In this document: one piece after another, positions 23,271 through 31,764 of the stretch
How positions within the stretch are numbered: position 1 is the stretch's first letter
Layout: the number at the start of each line of letters is the position of its first letter
Assembly (NCBI GenBank): GCA_900317845.1
Contig: ONII01000011.1
Span: 1-47,924, forward strand
DNA: 47,924 nt
Direction: 5' to 3'
Source of the DNA: an uncultured Bacteroidales bacterium
GTDB taxonomy: Bacteria > Bacteroidota > Bacteroidia > Bacteroidales > UBA932
Translations under genes and position numbers: made by a program
Notes under the pieces: generated by a model
Database searches by the model: none
What the model was told of the DNA's origin: nothing
Seen by the model: the letters and a program-made list of their open reading frames with translations, nothing else

Positions 23271-25010
23271 ATGGCCAAGAAAATCAAAAGTCCCTACAAA
23301 GCCTGGCGCAAGTATCGCGGCCGCGAAAACTACTGCACCACCCTCCACAAGGTTTTTGACTACGCCACAACCACTTACGCCAAAAACATTGCCTATCAGT
23401 ATGTAGATGGCGGTCAAAAATATACCTATGCGGAATTCCGCACCAAGGTGGAACGCCTGTCCCAGCGCATGTCCCGCTTTGGTATCAAGCACGGAGACCG
23501 CGTAGCCATCCTGTCCCAGAACATGCCCAACTGGGTGGTAGCCTTCTTTGCCGCCACCGCCTACGGCCGCATTGCCGTTCCCATGCTGCAGGACGTCTCC
23601 GAGAACGAGGTCACCAACATCCTCACCCACTCGGAGTCCAAGGTGCTGTTCATCTCCCAACGCATGATGGGAAAACTAAGCGAGGAGTGCCGCAAAAAGC
23701 TTACGCTTGTCATCGACATTGAAACCTTCGAATTTCTCAAGAAGGACAAGGAAGATTTCAAATGCAACGGCTGGGTGAAAGAGCCCTTCCCGGACGACCT
23801 TGCCGCCATCATTTATACTTCCGGCACCACCGGAAACGCCAAAGGCGTCATGCTCAGCCACCGGAACATCTGCCAGAACCTGGCGGCCTCCTTCAAGGCG
23901 CAACCCGCCTTCCAGCGGGACCGCTTCCTGAGCATCCTGCCGGCCGCCCACGCCTATGAGATGAACGTTTCCACCATCTACTCGTTCTACGTAGGCGCCA
24001 CCTGCTATACGCTGCAGAAACCGGCTGCACCCGCCGTGCTCCTGCCGGCCATGAAGAAAGTAAAACCCACCATCATCTGTTCCGTGCCGCTGATTATAGA
24101 AAAAGTGGTCAAAAACAGCGTCTGGCCCACCATCAAGAAAAGCCGCGTGCTTTCCTGGGCCGATAAACACCTTCCTCACCTGCTGCACTGGTTCATTGGC
24201 CGGCGCATGGTGAAGACCTTTGGCGGCAAGCTGGTCTTCTTCGGGGTGGGCGGTGCCAAGATGGATCCCGCCGTAGAGGCTTTCCTCAAAGACTGTCACT
24301 TCCCCTACGCCGTGGGCTATGGCCTTACGGAAACCGCACCGCTGGTGTGCAACGCCATGGTGAACAAGAAAAAGAAGATTGGCTCCATCGGCGTAGCCTC
24401 CTACAAGGTGGACATCCGGCTGGACAACGTGAATCCGGCAAATGGAGAAGGAGAAATTGTGGTCCGCGGCGACAACGTGATGCTGGGCTATTACAAAGAC
24501 CCGGAGCGCACCATGCAAGTGCTGGACGACAAAGGCTGGTTCCACACCAACGATGTCGCCACCGTGGACGAAGACGGCTACTACTTTATCAAAGGCCGCC
24601 TGAACAACACCATCCTGGGGCCTTCCGGAGAGAATATTTATCCGGAGGAGATTGAACAGGTAATCAACAACATCGAAGGCGTGGAAGAGTCGCTGGTGAT
24701 GGAACGCGACGGAAAGCTGGTGGCCCTGGTGAAATTCCAGGACAACGCCATTGACTGGAACCAGTCCACGGAGGACAAATGGTTCGAGGAACTGGAGGCC
24801 CGCAAGAACGCTGTTATGGAATGGGTGAACAAGACGGTAGGCCGCAACTCCAAGATTGGCGAGGTCGATGCCATGAAGGAGCCCTTCGAGAAAACCGCCA
24901 CCCAAAAGATTCGCCGCTTCAAATACAAGGATTCCCACGGCGACGAACCCGAAAAGCCCATAGTGGAAAACAAACCTAAACAAGACCATGAAGATACTGT
25001 TCGTAATTAA
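23271..25010 (+). CDS. AMP-binding acyl-CoA synthetase (long-chain fatty acid ligase type)
   Basis: The protein has 579 residues. It activates a fatty acid with ATP to acyl-AMP and then to acyl-CoA or another thioester. The P-loop motif YTSGTTGNAKG is at 182-192, YGLTETAP at about 350, and the hinge region reads GYYFIKGRLNNTILGPSGENIYPEEIE, matching long-chain ligases. The C-terminal 30 residues are charged and lysine-rich. The catalytic C-terminal Lys may be in the TATQKIRRFKYK segment. It has no signal peptide. Its end overlaps the start of the glycosyltransferase gene by 23 bases, indicating tight coupling in a lipid-related operon. Confidence 0.9.
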   Translation: MAKKIKSPYKAWRKYRGRENYCTTLHKVFDYATTTYAKNIAYQYVDGGQKYTYAEFRTKVERLSQRMSRFGIKHGDRVAILSQNMPNWVVAFFAATAYGRIAVPMLQDVSENEVTNILTHSESKVLFISQRMMGKLSEECRKKLTLVIDIETFEFLKKDKEDFKCNGWVKEPFPDDLAAIIYTSGTTGNAKGVMLSHRNICQNLAASFKAQPAFQRDRFLSILPAAHAYEMNVSTIYSFYVGATCYTLQKPAAPAVLLPAMKKVKPTIICSVPLIIEKVVKNSVWPTIKKSRVLSWADKHLPHLLHWFIGRRMVKTFGGKLVFFGVGGAKMDPAVEAFLKDCHFPYAVGYGLTETAPLVCNAMVNKKKKIGSIGVASYKVDIRLDNVNPANGEGEIVVRGDNVMLGYYKDPERTMQVLDDKGWFHTNDVATVDEDGYYFIKGRLNNTILGPSGENIYPEEIEQVINNIEGVEESLVMERDGKLVALVKFQDNAIDWNQSTEDKWFEELEARKNAVMEWVNKTVGRNSKIGEVDAMKEPFEKTATQKIRRFKYKDSHGDEPEKPIVENKPKQDHEDTVRN

Positions 25011-26169
25011 CAACTACTACATTCGAGGAAACGGAATATCAGCATCAGGACGCCGCACGGTTGCCGAGTTAAAAAAACTCGGAGAAGATGTCCGTATCCT
25101 GGCCGGGCCCAACCCGGACCCCAACGGTCCCCAACCGGATTTTCCCCTTAAGGAATTCATTTTCCCTATCTTTCAGCCCATCATCCGTTCCAGCGGATTC
25201 TCCTACGCGGAAGGAGACATGAAAGTGATTGAGGAAGCCGTCCGCTGGGCCGATGTCGTCCACCTGGAAGAAATGTTCGTCCTGCAGTGGAAGGCCATCA
25301 AGGTAGCCAGGAAACTGGGCAAGCCCATTACGGCTACCTTCCATATGTTCCCGGAAAACCTGACTTACTCGCTGGGAATTGGTCCGCTTCGCAACTGGAA
25401 GTGGCTTAACCAGACCCTGCTTAAAGCATGGAGAAAACACATTTATAACTACTGCGACTTTGTCCAGTGCCCCACCGAGGCCGTACTGGACCGCCTGCGC
25501 CGTTACCATTTCAAAGCCAAGCTGGGCGTCATTTCCAACGGTCTTATCCAGGAAGCCTGCACCCGGCCGGAAACCCCGCCAGAGAACTACCTGGACCCCA
25601 ATCGGCCCTTTAACATCCTGTATATCGGCCGTCTGGCCCATGAAAAAGACCAGCCCACACTCATGGAAGCTATGCGCTACAGCAAATACGCCAAACGCAT
25701 CCAACTCTACTTTGCCGGAAACGGTCCCCAGAGCAAGCGGTACAAGAAAAAAGCGTCCCAAATGTACAAGGAAGGCGTTTTTGGCTATGAACCTAACTTC
25801 GGCTTCTACAACCATGACGAATTGCGCCAACTGGCCGCCAAGGCCGACTTGTGCCCGCACTGCGCCCCCATCGAGGTAGAAGGCCTGTCCATCATGGAAG
25901 CCATGCAGCAGGGCGCCTGCCCGGTCATTGCCGTAAGCCGGTACAGCGGCACTTCGCAATTTGCCCTGGACCGCCGCTGCAAGTTCCCGGCCGAGAACCC
26001 GGAAGCCCTGGCCCAGCGCATAGACTATTGGCTGGACCACCCCAAGGAGCGTTGGGAAATGGGCATGAGGCACGCCAAGTCCATGGAACAATATGACATA
26101 GAAAAATCGGCCATCGCCTTCCGCGACGCCCTGGCCGAAGCCGTGGAAAACAAAAAACGTGAACAATAA
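24988..26169 (+). CDS. GT4-family glycosyltransferase
   Basis: The protein has 393 residues. The N-terminal half starts MKILFVINNYY with GNGISASGRRT, a GT-B fold sugar-acceptor domain. The C-terminal half has NGLIQE, FNILYIGRLAHEKDQPTLMEA (nucleotide-sugar side) and the GT4 E-x7-E motif EVEGLSIMEAM at about 296-306. Such enzymes transfer sugars from nucleotide donors, often to diacylglycerol or polyprenyl lipids. Beside an acyltransferase and an acyl-CoA ligase, a glycolipid product is plausible but not shown. The start overlaps the previous gene by 23 bases; the end overlaps the FAD oxidoreductase gene by 11. Confidence 0.9.
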   Translation: MKILFVINNYYIRGNGISASGRRTVAELKKLGEDVRILAGPNPDPNGPQPDFPLKEFIFPIFQPIIRSSGFSYAEGDMKVIEEAVRWADVVHLEEMFVLQWKAIKVARKLGKPITATFHMFPENLTYSLGIGPLRNWKWLNQTLLKAWRKHIYNYCDFVQCPTEAVLDRLRRYHFKAKLGVISNGLIQEACTRPETPPENYLDPNRPFNILYIGRLAHEKDQPTLMEAMRYSKYAKRIQLYFAGNGPQSKRYKKKASQMYKEGVFGYEPNFGFYNHDELRQLAAKADLCPHCAPIEVEGLSIMEAMQQGACPVIAVSRYSGTSQFALDRRCKFPAENPEALAQRIDYWLDHPKERWEMGMRHAKSMEQYDIEKSAIAFRDALAEAVENKKREQ

Positions 26170-27676
26170 ACTCCTCCTTACAGGGCTGTTGGTGCTAGCC
26201 ACAGCCCTTTCTTGCACCCCCACCTACGATGTCGTTGTAATAGGCGGCGGTGCCGGAGGCAGTATGGCTGCCATAGAGGCCGCACGGGACGGCGCTTCGG
26301 TTCTTGTGGTAGAAGAAACGCCCTGGCTGGGCGGGATGCTCACCAGTGCCGGAGTCAGCGCCATTGACGGAAATTACCGGCTCCGGGGTGGTCTGTTTGG
26401 CGAGTTTACCGATTCCCTGGCCGCCCGCTACGGCGGATATGAGGCGCTCAAGTCCGGCTGGGTGTCCAACATTTTGTTCAACCCGGCCACCGGCGCAGAA
26501 GTGCTGCACAACATGGCCACGGAGGCGGGCGTGGACCTGCGGTTCCGCACCGGCCTCGTCGGGCTTACGAAAAAAAGCCTGGGATGGGTACTGTCCCTCT
26601 CGGACGGGAGTCGCGTGGGGGCAAAAGTCGTGATTGACGGGACGGAACTGGGAACGGCAGCAGAAGCGGCTGGCTGCGAGGCGCTCCAGGACCGGGTATC
26701 GGCCCAGGACTTTACCTACGTTGCCATTGTCAAGGAGTACCCGCATCCGGTTCCTATGGAGGAGCCCGAGGGCTATGACCGTTCGCTGTATGTCAACTGC
26801 TGCGACAATCCGCTGGCGACGAACGAAGATGGAAAGAATCCCCTGGGCCAGAAGCTTTGGAGCCCGGAGATGATGCTCTTCTACGGACGGCTGCCGGACG
26901 GACACATCATGCTCAACTGGCCGGTATGCGCCAACGACTATTTTGCCGAATATCTGGACATGACGCCCGCCGCGCGGGACTCCGTGGTTCGGCTTTCCAA
27001 ACTACGCACGCTGGGCTACCTATATTTCCTGCAAAAAGAGCTGGGTTACAGTCATTTAGGCATTGCCGATGATGTATATCCCACGGAGGATGGACTCCCC
27101 TTCTTCCCCTATTGGCGGGAGGCCCGGCGCATTGCCGGACGCGACACCATGACGGTGGAAGCAGCCAAGGAGCCGTACCGATACGATTTATACACGCGCG
27201 CCATTGCGGTGGGCGACTACCCCGTGGACCATCACCATGTGCAGAATCCCCGCCGGGAGGAACTGGGGCACCTTTGGTGGGGACGCATCCCTTCCTTCAG
27301 CGTGCCGATGGGGGTGCTGGTACCGGTTCGGGTAGAGGATTTCCTGGTAGCGGACAAAGCCATCAGCGTGAGCTGGGAAATGAACGGCAGTACGCGGCTG
27401 CAGCCCGTAGTGATGGAACTGGGGCAGGCCGCCGGTGCACTCGCCGCCCTTGCCGTAAAAAGCCGGAGGCAGGTGCATGAAGTGCCGGCGACGGAGGTTC
27501 AGCAAGTCCTGCTGGACCACGGCTGCTACCTCCTGCCCTTCCTGGACCTGAAACCCGGCGAACCCGGCTTCCGGGAGTTACAGGAAAAAGGCGTACGCGG
27601 TGAGGTCCGAGGAACCGGACGCTGCATAGACTGGTCCAACGAAACCTGGGTAAACACCCCAACCAAGTCATTCTGA
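26159..27676 (+). CDS. FAD-dependent oxidoreductase lipoprotein
   Basis: The protein has 505 residues from a GTG start. The GTG gives a complete lipoprotein signal with Cys19 (ATALSC), which supports it. VVVIGGGAGGSMAAIE (26-40) is the dinucleotide-binding fold, with Glu52/53 binding the ribose. The body resembles the FAD_oxidored family seen in Bacteroidetes PULs, where reactions are mostly unproved. FAD in a lipidated exported protein implies folding after export or a cytoplasm-facing anchor; this is odd for a Sec signal. The last residues, Ser-Phe-stop, are encoded by a TCATTCTGA repeat copy, so the natural C-terminus was probably replaced by the repeat. Confidence 0.85.
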   Translation: MNNKLLLTGLLVLATALSCTPTYDVVVIGGGAGGSMAAIEAARDGASVLVVEETPWLGGMLTSAGVSAIDGNYRLRGGLFGEFTDSLAARYGGYEALKSGWVSNILFNPATGAEVLHNMATEAGVDLRFRTGLVGLTKKSLGWVLSLSDGSRVGAKVVIDGTELGTAAEAAGCEALQDRVSAQDFTYVAIVKEYPHPVPMEEPEGYDRSLYVNCCDNPLATNEDGKNPLGQKLWSPEMMLFYGRLPDGHIMLNWPVCANDYFAEYLDMTPAARDSVVRLSKLRTLGYLYFLQKELGYSHLGIADDVYPTEDGLPFFPYWREARRIAGRDTMTVEAAKEPYRYDLYTRAIAVGDYPVDHHHVQNPRREELGHLWWGRIPSFSVPMGVLVPVRVEDFLVADKAISVSWEMNGSTRLQPVVMELGQAAGALAALAVKSRRQVHEVPATEVQQVLLDHGCYLLPFLDLKPGEPGFRELQEKGVRGEVRGTGRCIDWSNETWVNTPTKSF

Positions 27677-27706
27677 ACAATACGCTGTCATTCTGAACGA
27701 AGTGAA
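27668..27706. repeat. two copies of the TCATTCTGAAC repeat
   Basis: TCATTCTGAAC occurs at 27668-27678 and 27688-27698, and the second copy runs on as GAAGTGAAGAATC. They are inverted relative to copies at 11199 and 20614. The first copy provides the last sense codons and the stop of the oxidoreductase gene. Confidence 0.8.
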
Positions 27707-27715
27707 GAATCTACT

Positions 27716-28882
27716 ATGAACAAAAGAAACCTCTCAATTGACATGTTCCGGGGCCTGACCATGACCCTGATGGTATTTGTGAACGAGTTCTGGAAAGTGT
27801 TCAACGTACCGCACTGGATGGAGCACTATGCCACCCTGGAAGACGGAATGGGCTTGTCGGACATTGTGTTCCCCCTGTTTCTATTTGCCATGGGCATGTC
27901 CATCCCCTATGCGCTGGAGCGTCGGATAGCCAAGGGGTACAGCACGGAAAGCACGGTCCTGCATATTGTCAGCCGTACCTTTACACTCCTTGTTATGGGT
28001 GCGTTCATCTGCAACCAGGAGTCACGCGAAATGGCCGGCAACCGGGCACTCTGGACCTTCCTGATGGTGGTGGGATTCTTCCTCACCTGGAATCAATACC
28101 CCAAGGACTGGAAGCCGGCCCGTTGGCTCAAACTCTCCGGCTGTGCCTTGCTGCTGGGGCTCGCCCTTGCCTACCGGACACCGGACGGGGCCCATTTCGA
28201 AGGCCTTTGGTGGGGTATCCTGGGACAGATTGGCTGGATGTACCTTTTCTGCGCCATGGCATACCTGCTCTTCCGGGAGCGTAAGTGGGTGCTGGCCGTA
28301 CTTTGGGGACTCCTCGCCTTTATCAACCTTACTGTCGTACCCATGCGGGACGGCGGCGCCTTTATCGGCCCCAATTTCCTGGGAGACCTGGCGCATGCGC
28401 TGCAGCTGGGCGAAGGTTATGGCGCCATCATGGGCCTGGGCGGCCTCATGCTCACCCTTGCCGACTGGAGTCTCCAGGAGAGGAGGCCTTCACTCCGGAT
28501 GGGGCTGGGCTTTGCCGCAGCCGCCGTGCTGGCCGTACTGGGAATGGCCTTCCATACGGGCTGGATTGTCTCCAAGAACCTGGGGACGCTTCCCTGGTGT
28601 CTCTTTGTAAGCGCCCTGGCTGTAGCCCTTTACACGGTGCTCCGCTTCCTGGAGCGTAAAGGATGGACCGCCTGGTTCAGGCCGCTGCAGCCCGCCGGAA
28701 CGGCAACGCTTACCGTGTACATGATTCCCTACCTGTTCATTGCCCTCTGGGTGGCTGTTATGCCCTCACCGGCGCCCTGGCTCACCGGCTGGGTGGGCGT
28801 AGCCAAATGCGCCCTCATGGCTGCCGTGTATATTAGCTGCGCATGGGGGCTCACCAAACTGGGGATTAAACTAAAGATCTAA
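27716..28882 (+). CDS. DUF5009 / HGSNAT-like multi-span membrane protein
   Basis: The protein has 388 residues and ten or so membrane helices. The start NLSIDMFRGLTMTLMVFVNEFW and GLSDIVFPLFLFAMGMSIPYALERR are typical of DUF5009 proteins, relatives of heparan-alpha-glucosaminide N-acetyltransferase, which acetylates glucosamine across a membrane using acetyl-CoA. The histidine used by the human enzyme cannot be assigned here with confidence (His32 in PHWMEHYA is a candidate). The gene follows the oxidoreductase after the repeat copies. Its stop overlaps that of the minus-strand phosphoesterase by 12 bases. A role in acetylation of glycan amino sugars would suit the adjacent locus, but is inference. 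Confidence 0.8.
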   Translation: MNKRNLSIDMFRGLTMTLMVFVNEFWKVFNVPHWMEHYATLEDGMGLSDIVFPLFLFAMGMSIPYALERRIAKGYSTESTVLHIVSRTFTLLVMGAFICNQESREMAGNRALWTFLMVVGFFLTWNQYPKDWKPARWLKLSGCALLLGLALAYRTPDGAHFEGLWWGILGQIGWMYLFCAMAYLLFRERKWVLAVLWGLLAFINLTVVPMRDGGAFIGPNFLGDLAHALQLGEGYGAIMGLGGLMLTLADWSLQERRPSLRMGLGFAAAAVLAVLGMAFHTGWIVSKNLGTLPWCLFVSALAVALYTVLRFLERKGWTAWFRPLQPAGTATLTVYMIPYLFIALWVAVMPSPAPWLTGWVGVAKCALMAAVYISCAWGLTKLGIKLKI

Positions 28883-29956
28883 GGGCTGTTGAATTACGCC
28901 GCCCTGCAGCCGCACACAGGTGTGGAAACCGGGAACACCCTCCCGGAAGCGGAACAGGCGGCAGCCGGAGACCGTTCCGGGAGCCGTATGGGTGTTGGAA
29001 GGGATATACCCTTCCAGGCCCAGGTGGTTGTAAATGGTGTCGCCGCCGCTGAACCGGCCATAGATGAAATAGAGCGAGCCGTACGGGAGCACGTAGTCAC
29101 AGTCGTGGTCGTGCCCTGTGACAATAGCTTGCACGTCCCCCATCTCCCGGAACTGGGCAAAAAGGCCGCTGTTCAGGCGGGACGGACACGGCGGTTCCCC
29201 GTTGTTGCCGGCGATAGGCCCGATGCCCTTTGCGAGCGCTTCCTGCAGTTCTGGGAGCGGAATGTGGAAGAAGGCCAGCGAAGGTACGGGCCGGCCTCCA
29301 TTCATCTCCGTAAACCGTTCACTATGGGAACGATACCAGCCTATCTGGCTGTGGCGGATATAATCATAGCAGTGGATTTCCTCCTCCCCTTTCAGCACAA
29401 CGGCATCCATGGAGTCGAAGAGATAAAACACACGTTCCACCCCCTTGTTTCCGGAAAGGGTGAGCACATCGTTGGAACAGCCGTACACCCCTTCCTTAGG
29501 CGGCAAGTTCACGCAGCCGGGCAGTTCCCGGATGGCCTGGAACACGGCTTCACGCGGGGTTCCGAACTGGGAGTCATGGTTCCCCAGGGCCACCGCCCAG
29601 GGAATGCCGCTTTGGGCAAGCGGTCGAAGGATTTCCTTGGCGCTCTCCACATCCGGGCGGCCGAAGACGATGTCTCCTGTATGAATCACCAGGTCCGGCT
29701 TCACCGCCTCCACGGCCTCTTTCACGCATTCCAGGGCGCGCCGAGAACGCGGATCTCCGCTAATGTAATGCGTATCCGTAAACTGTAGAACGGTAAAACT
29801 GCCGTCAGCCCGGAAGTGAAAATTCCCGGAAACGGGAAGCTCCGGTGCCGCACCGGAAGGGCTGTCGGGGGCCAAGCGACACGCCTTGAGCGCCGGTGCC
29901 GCCACCGCCGCCCCCGTCAGGAATGCCGCATTTTTCAGGAACGATCTGCGTTTCAT
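28871..29956 (-). CDS. Tat-type calcineurin-like metallophosphoesterase lipoprotein
   Basis: The protein has 361 residues from the ATG at 29956. The frame opens 14 codons earlier, but that part lies in the terminator of the upstream gene. The N-terminus KRRSFLKN is a twin-arginine signal, followed by a hydrophobic stretch and a lipobox-like LKAC (Cys26). Metal-binding motifs are all present: DTH (61-63), GD (94-95), GNHD (125-128), His231 in FFHIPL, and GHDHD (281-285). It is a PurpleAP/Dcr2-like phosphoesterase that probably removes phosphate from an exported substrate. It is the last gene of the minus-strand PUL arm but lies beyond a terminator, so its expression may differ. Confidence 0.88.
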   Translation of the reverse strand: MKRRSFLKNAAFLTGAAVAAPALKACRLAPDSPSGAAPELPVSGNFHFRADGSFTVLQFTDTHYISGDPRSRRALECVKEAVEAVKPDLVIHTGDIVFGRPDVESAKEILRPLAQSGIPWAVALGNHDSQFGTPREAVFQAIRELPGCVNLPPKEGVYGCSNDVLTLSGNKGVERVFYLFDSMDAVVLKGEEEIHCYDYIRHSQIGWYRSHSERFTEMNGGRPVPSLAFFHIPLPELQEALAKGIGPIAGNNGEPPCPSRLNSGLFAQFREMGDVQAIVTGHDHDCDYVLPYGSLYFIYGRFSGGDTIYNHLGLEGYIPSNTHTAPGTVSGCRLFRFREGVPGFHTCVRLQGGVIQQPLDL

Positions 29957-29962
29957 GCTGTA

Positions 29963-29992
29963 GGAAAAAGCGCCGGCCACAAGGACCGGCGC
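29963..29992 (-). terminator. intrinsic terminator at the end of the SusCD operon
   Basis: On the minus strand GCGCCGG and CCGGCGC form a 7-bp stem with a 9-base loop, followed by TTTTT. It lies 19 bases after the BACON-like gene stop and ends 7 bases before the phosphoesterase start. Confidence 0.85.
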
Positions 29993-30011
29993 CCACAATT
30001 AAGCTACAGGT

Positions 30012-31760
30012 TTACAGTTTAGGGAAACGAACCTTTGCCAGATGACCCTGTGAAGAGTCGACAAAGTAAACGACAAGGTCATTACCGTCTACTACAGGGA
30101 GCACATCCAGCGAGCTGTTCTCCGTACCGCCGGAAATAATCTGGTCCTCCAGGTTATCATAAACTGCATTACTGAGCACAATGGCGTTTGCAGGATCAGT
30201 AACGTCTGCAATCCAGAGATAGGAAGGCATTCCCCAGCCTTCATCCCACCAGGTATAGCCCATCTGCATGAATGCAAGAATCTTCTTGCCGTTCCAAGTG
30301 GTAACGTGCATGGCCTGAGGACCTCCACCCCAGTTACCGGCACCCTCAATGGCAACACTCCAGTCAGTGCCATTGTAATAGTTCACATTGTACAGGCCAT
30401 CGTATCCGCCATAGAAGAAACCGTCAGAGGCGGTGGGGCCGGCAGCTACAAAGACGGCACGGTTGGAAACCCAGAGGTCATCAGAAAGCTCAGGAGTGGT
30501 AAGCGTCCATCCCTTATCCGGATTATTTACCACGGGATTCCATTCATTGTAATAGGATTCAGCAGCCTTGCCACCATTGATGCTCCAATAGAGGGTATAG
30601 GAAAGACCGCCATAGGAGATTACACCACCATACATTGCGGTCACAATGCCGTTTCCGAACACATTGCCCTTGGCCGCCACTTTGTCAATACCGGTGGAAC
30701 CGCTCCAGGCATCGTTGACAAAATGAATCAGATGGACCGGATTGGCCAGGCTCTTGTCATCGGCCTTGACTGCATATACTTCATAGAGCGCATCCTGCAC
30801 ACCAAGATTGGCGAACAGGAGATTCCCTTCATCGTCATTGGCGATGCACTGTACAGGAAGATCGCCGGTCGTCAATTTACCGTTGAACTTACCCGTTGCC
30901 GGATCAACGGTATGAACGGTAACACCGTCACACACAAGGAGTTTGCCATCAAACAAAGCTACGCTGGCAGTGGCAGCGTCGGCAACATTGAAGTCCTCTC
31001 CGAGAAGCGTCTGCCATTCAAGCTTGGAATGACCTTCCTGATCCAGGTAGAAGCGAGTCACCATATCCGTAGTTTCGCCGGTAGGATTGCCTTCATCGTC
31101 CAGAACGGGGACCTGAATTTCAGGCAGGGTGAACTTCACGTAAGCGGTACGGGCATCGTAACCGGTGTTGGCAGCTACGTTGAATTCCAGGGAAATCTTG
31201 TGGGCAGCTTCATCTTGATTGATGGTAACAGGAGCCCAAGGGAAGGCTTCCTCGGCGCCATCATACTTCTTGATGGTAACATCCATGTTGGTGAGGATGT
31301 TCAGGTTGTACTTGCCACCGGCCACAGGGAGGGTGGGAACTTCTTCCTCGTTGTCCGGGAGGAAGACAAGGCCCTGGAAGAACAGGATGCTCTCGGTGGT
31401 GGAACCGGCCTTGAGGTCCAGCTGGATCAGGCGGCCCATCTGTTCCTCGGTCAGTCCCTGGAACGTCACTTTCAGTTCCTGGGCATCACCGGCCGACCCT
31501 TTTTCCTTGGAAAGCACGACGCCACTCTCATTCTCGTCGAAATAGCTCAGGGAAGCCTCCCAGGTCTTACCGGCATTGAACTTCACGGTATAGATGGACG
31601 ATTCACCGGCCACATCCACAATCTTAGGAGTGGTAAGTACCAGATCCGGAGTAGCAGGAGTGGGATCCGGTGTCGGGTCCGGTTTGGGCTCCGGGTCCTT
31701 CTTGTTACAAGCTACGGCAACCATGAGGGCTGCAGCAAACAGATACAGGAATTTTTTCAT
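30012..31760 (-). CDS. BACON-like lipoprotein of the PUL, probable surface glycan-binding protein
   Basis: The protein has 582 residues, with lipobox VAC (Cys18) followed by NKKDPEPKPDPTPDPTP, a proline-rich stalk. Residues about 38-135 resemble a BACON-type Ig-like module (DVAGESSIYTVKFNAGKTWE). A second beta region follows at about 140-240. The last 330 residues consist of repeated four-stranded blades such as LFDGKLLVCDGVTVHTVDPATGKF, suggesting a beta-propeller. In SusCD operons such proteins sit at the cell surface and hold the glycan. No catalytic residues are visible. It ends the operon. The linker is like that of the GHL10-type enzyme encoded next to it, 4 bases upstream. Confidence 0.78.
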   Translation of the reverse strand: MKKFLYLFAAALMVAVACNKKDPEPKPDPTPDPTPATPDLVLTTPKIVDVAGESSIYTVKFNAGKTWEASLSYFDENESGVVLSKEKGSAGDAQELKVTFQGLTEEQMGRLIQLDLKAGSTTESILFFQGLVFLPDNEEEVPTLPVAGGKYNLNILTNMDVTIKKYDGAEEAFPWAPVTINQDEAAHKISLEFNVAANTGYDARTAYVKFTLPEIQVPVLDDEGNPTGETTDMVTRFYLDQEGHSKLEWQTLLGEDFNVADAATASVALFDGKLLVCDGVTVHTVDPATGKFNGKLTTGDLPVQCIANDDEGNLLFANLGVQDALYEVYAVKADDKSLANPVHLIHFVNDAWSGSTGIDKVAAKGNVFGNGIVTAMYGGVISYGGLSYTLYWSINGGKAAESYYNEWNPVVNNPDKGWTLTTPELSDDLWVSNRAVFVAAGPTASDGFFYGGYDGLYNVNYYNGTDWSVAIEGAGNWGGGPQAMHVTTWNGKKILAFMQMGYTWWDEGWGMPSYLWIADVTDPANAIVLSNAVYDNLEDQIISGGTENSSLDVLPVVDGNDLVVYFVDSSQGHLAKVRFPKL

Positions 31761-31764
31761 AACG

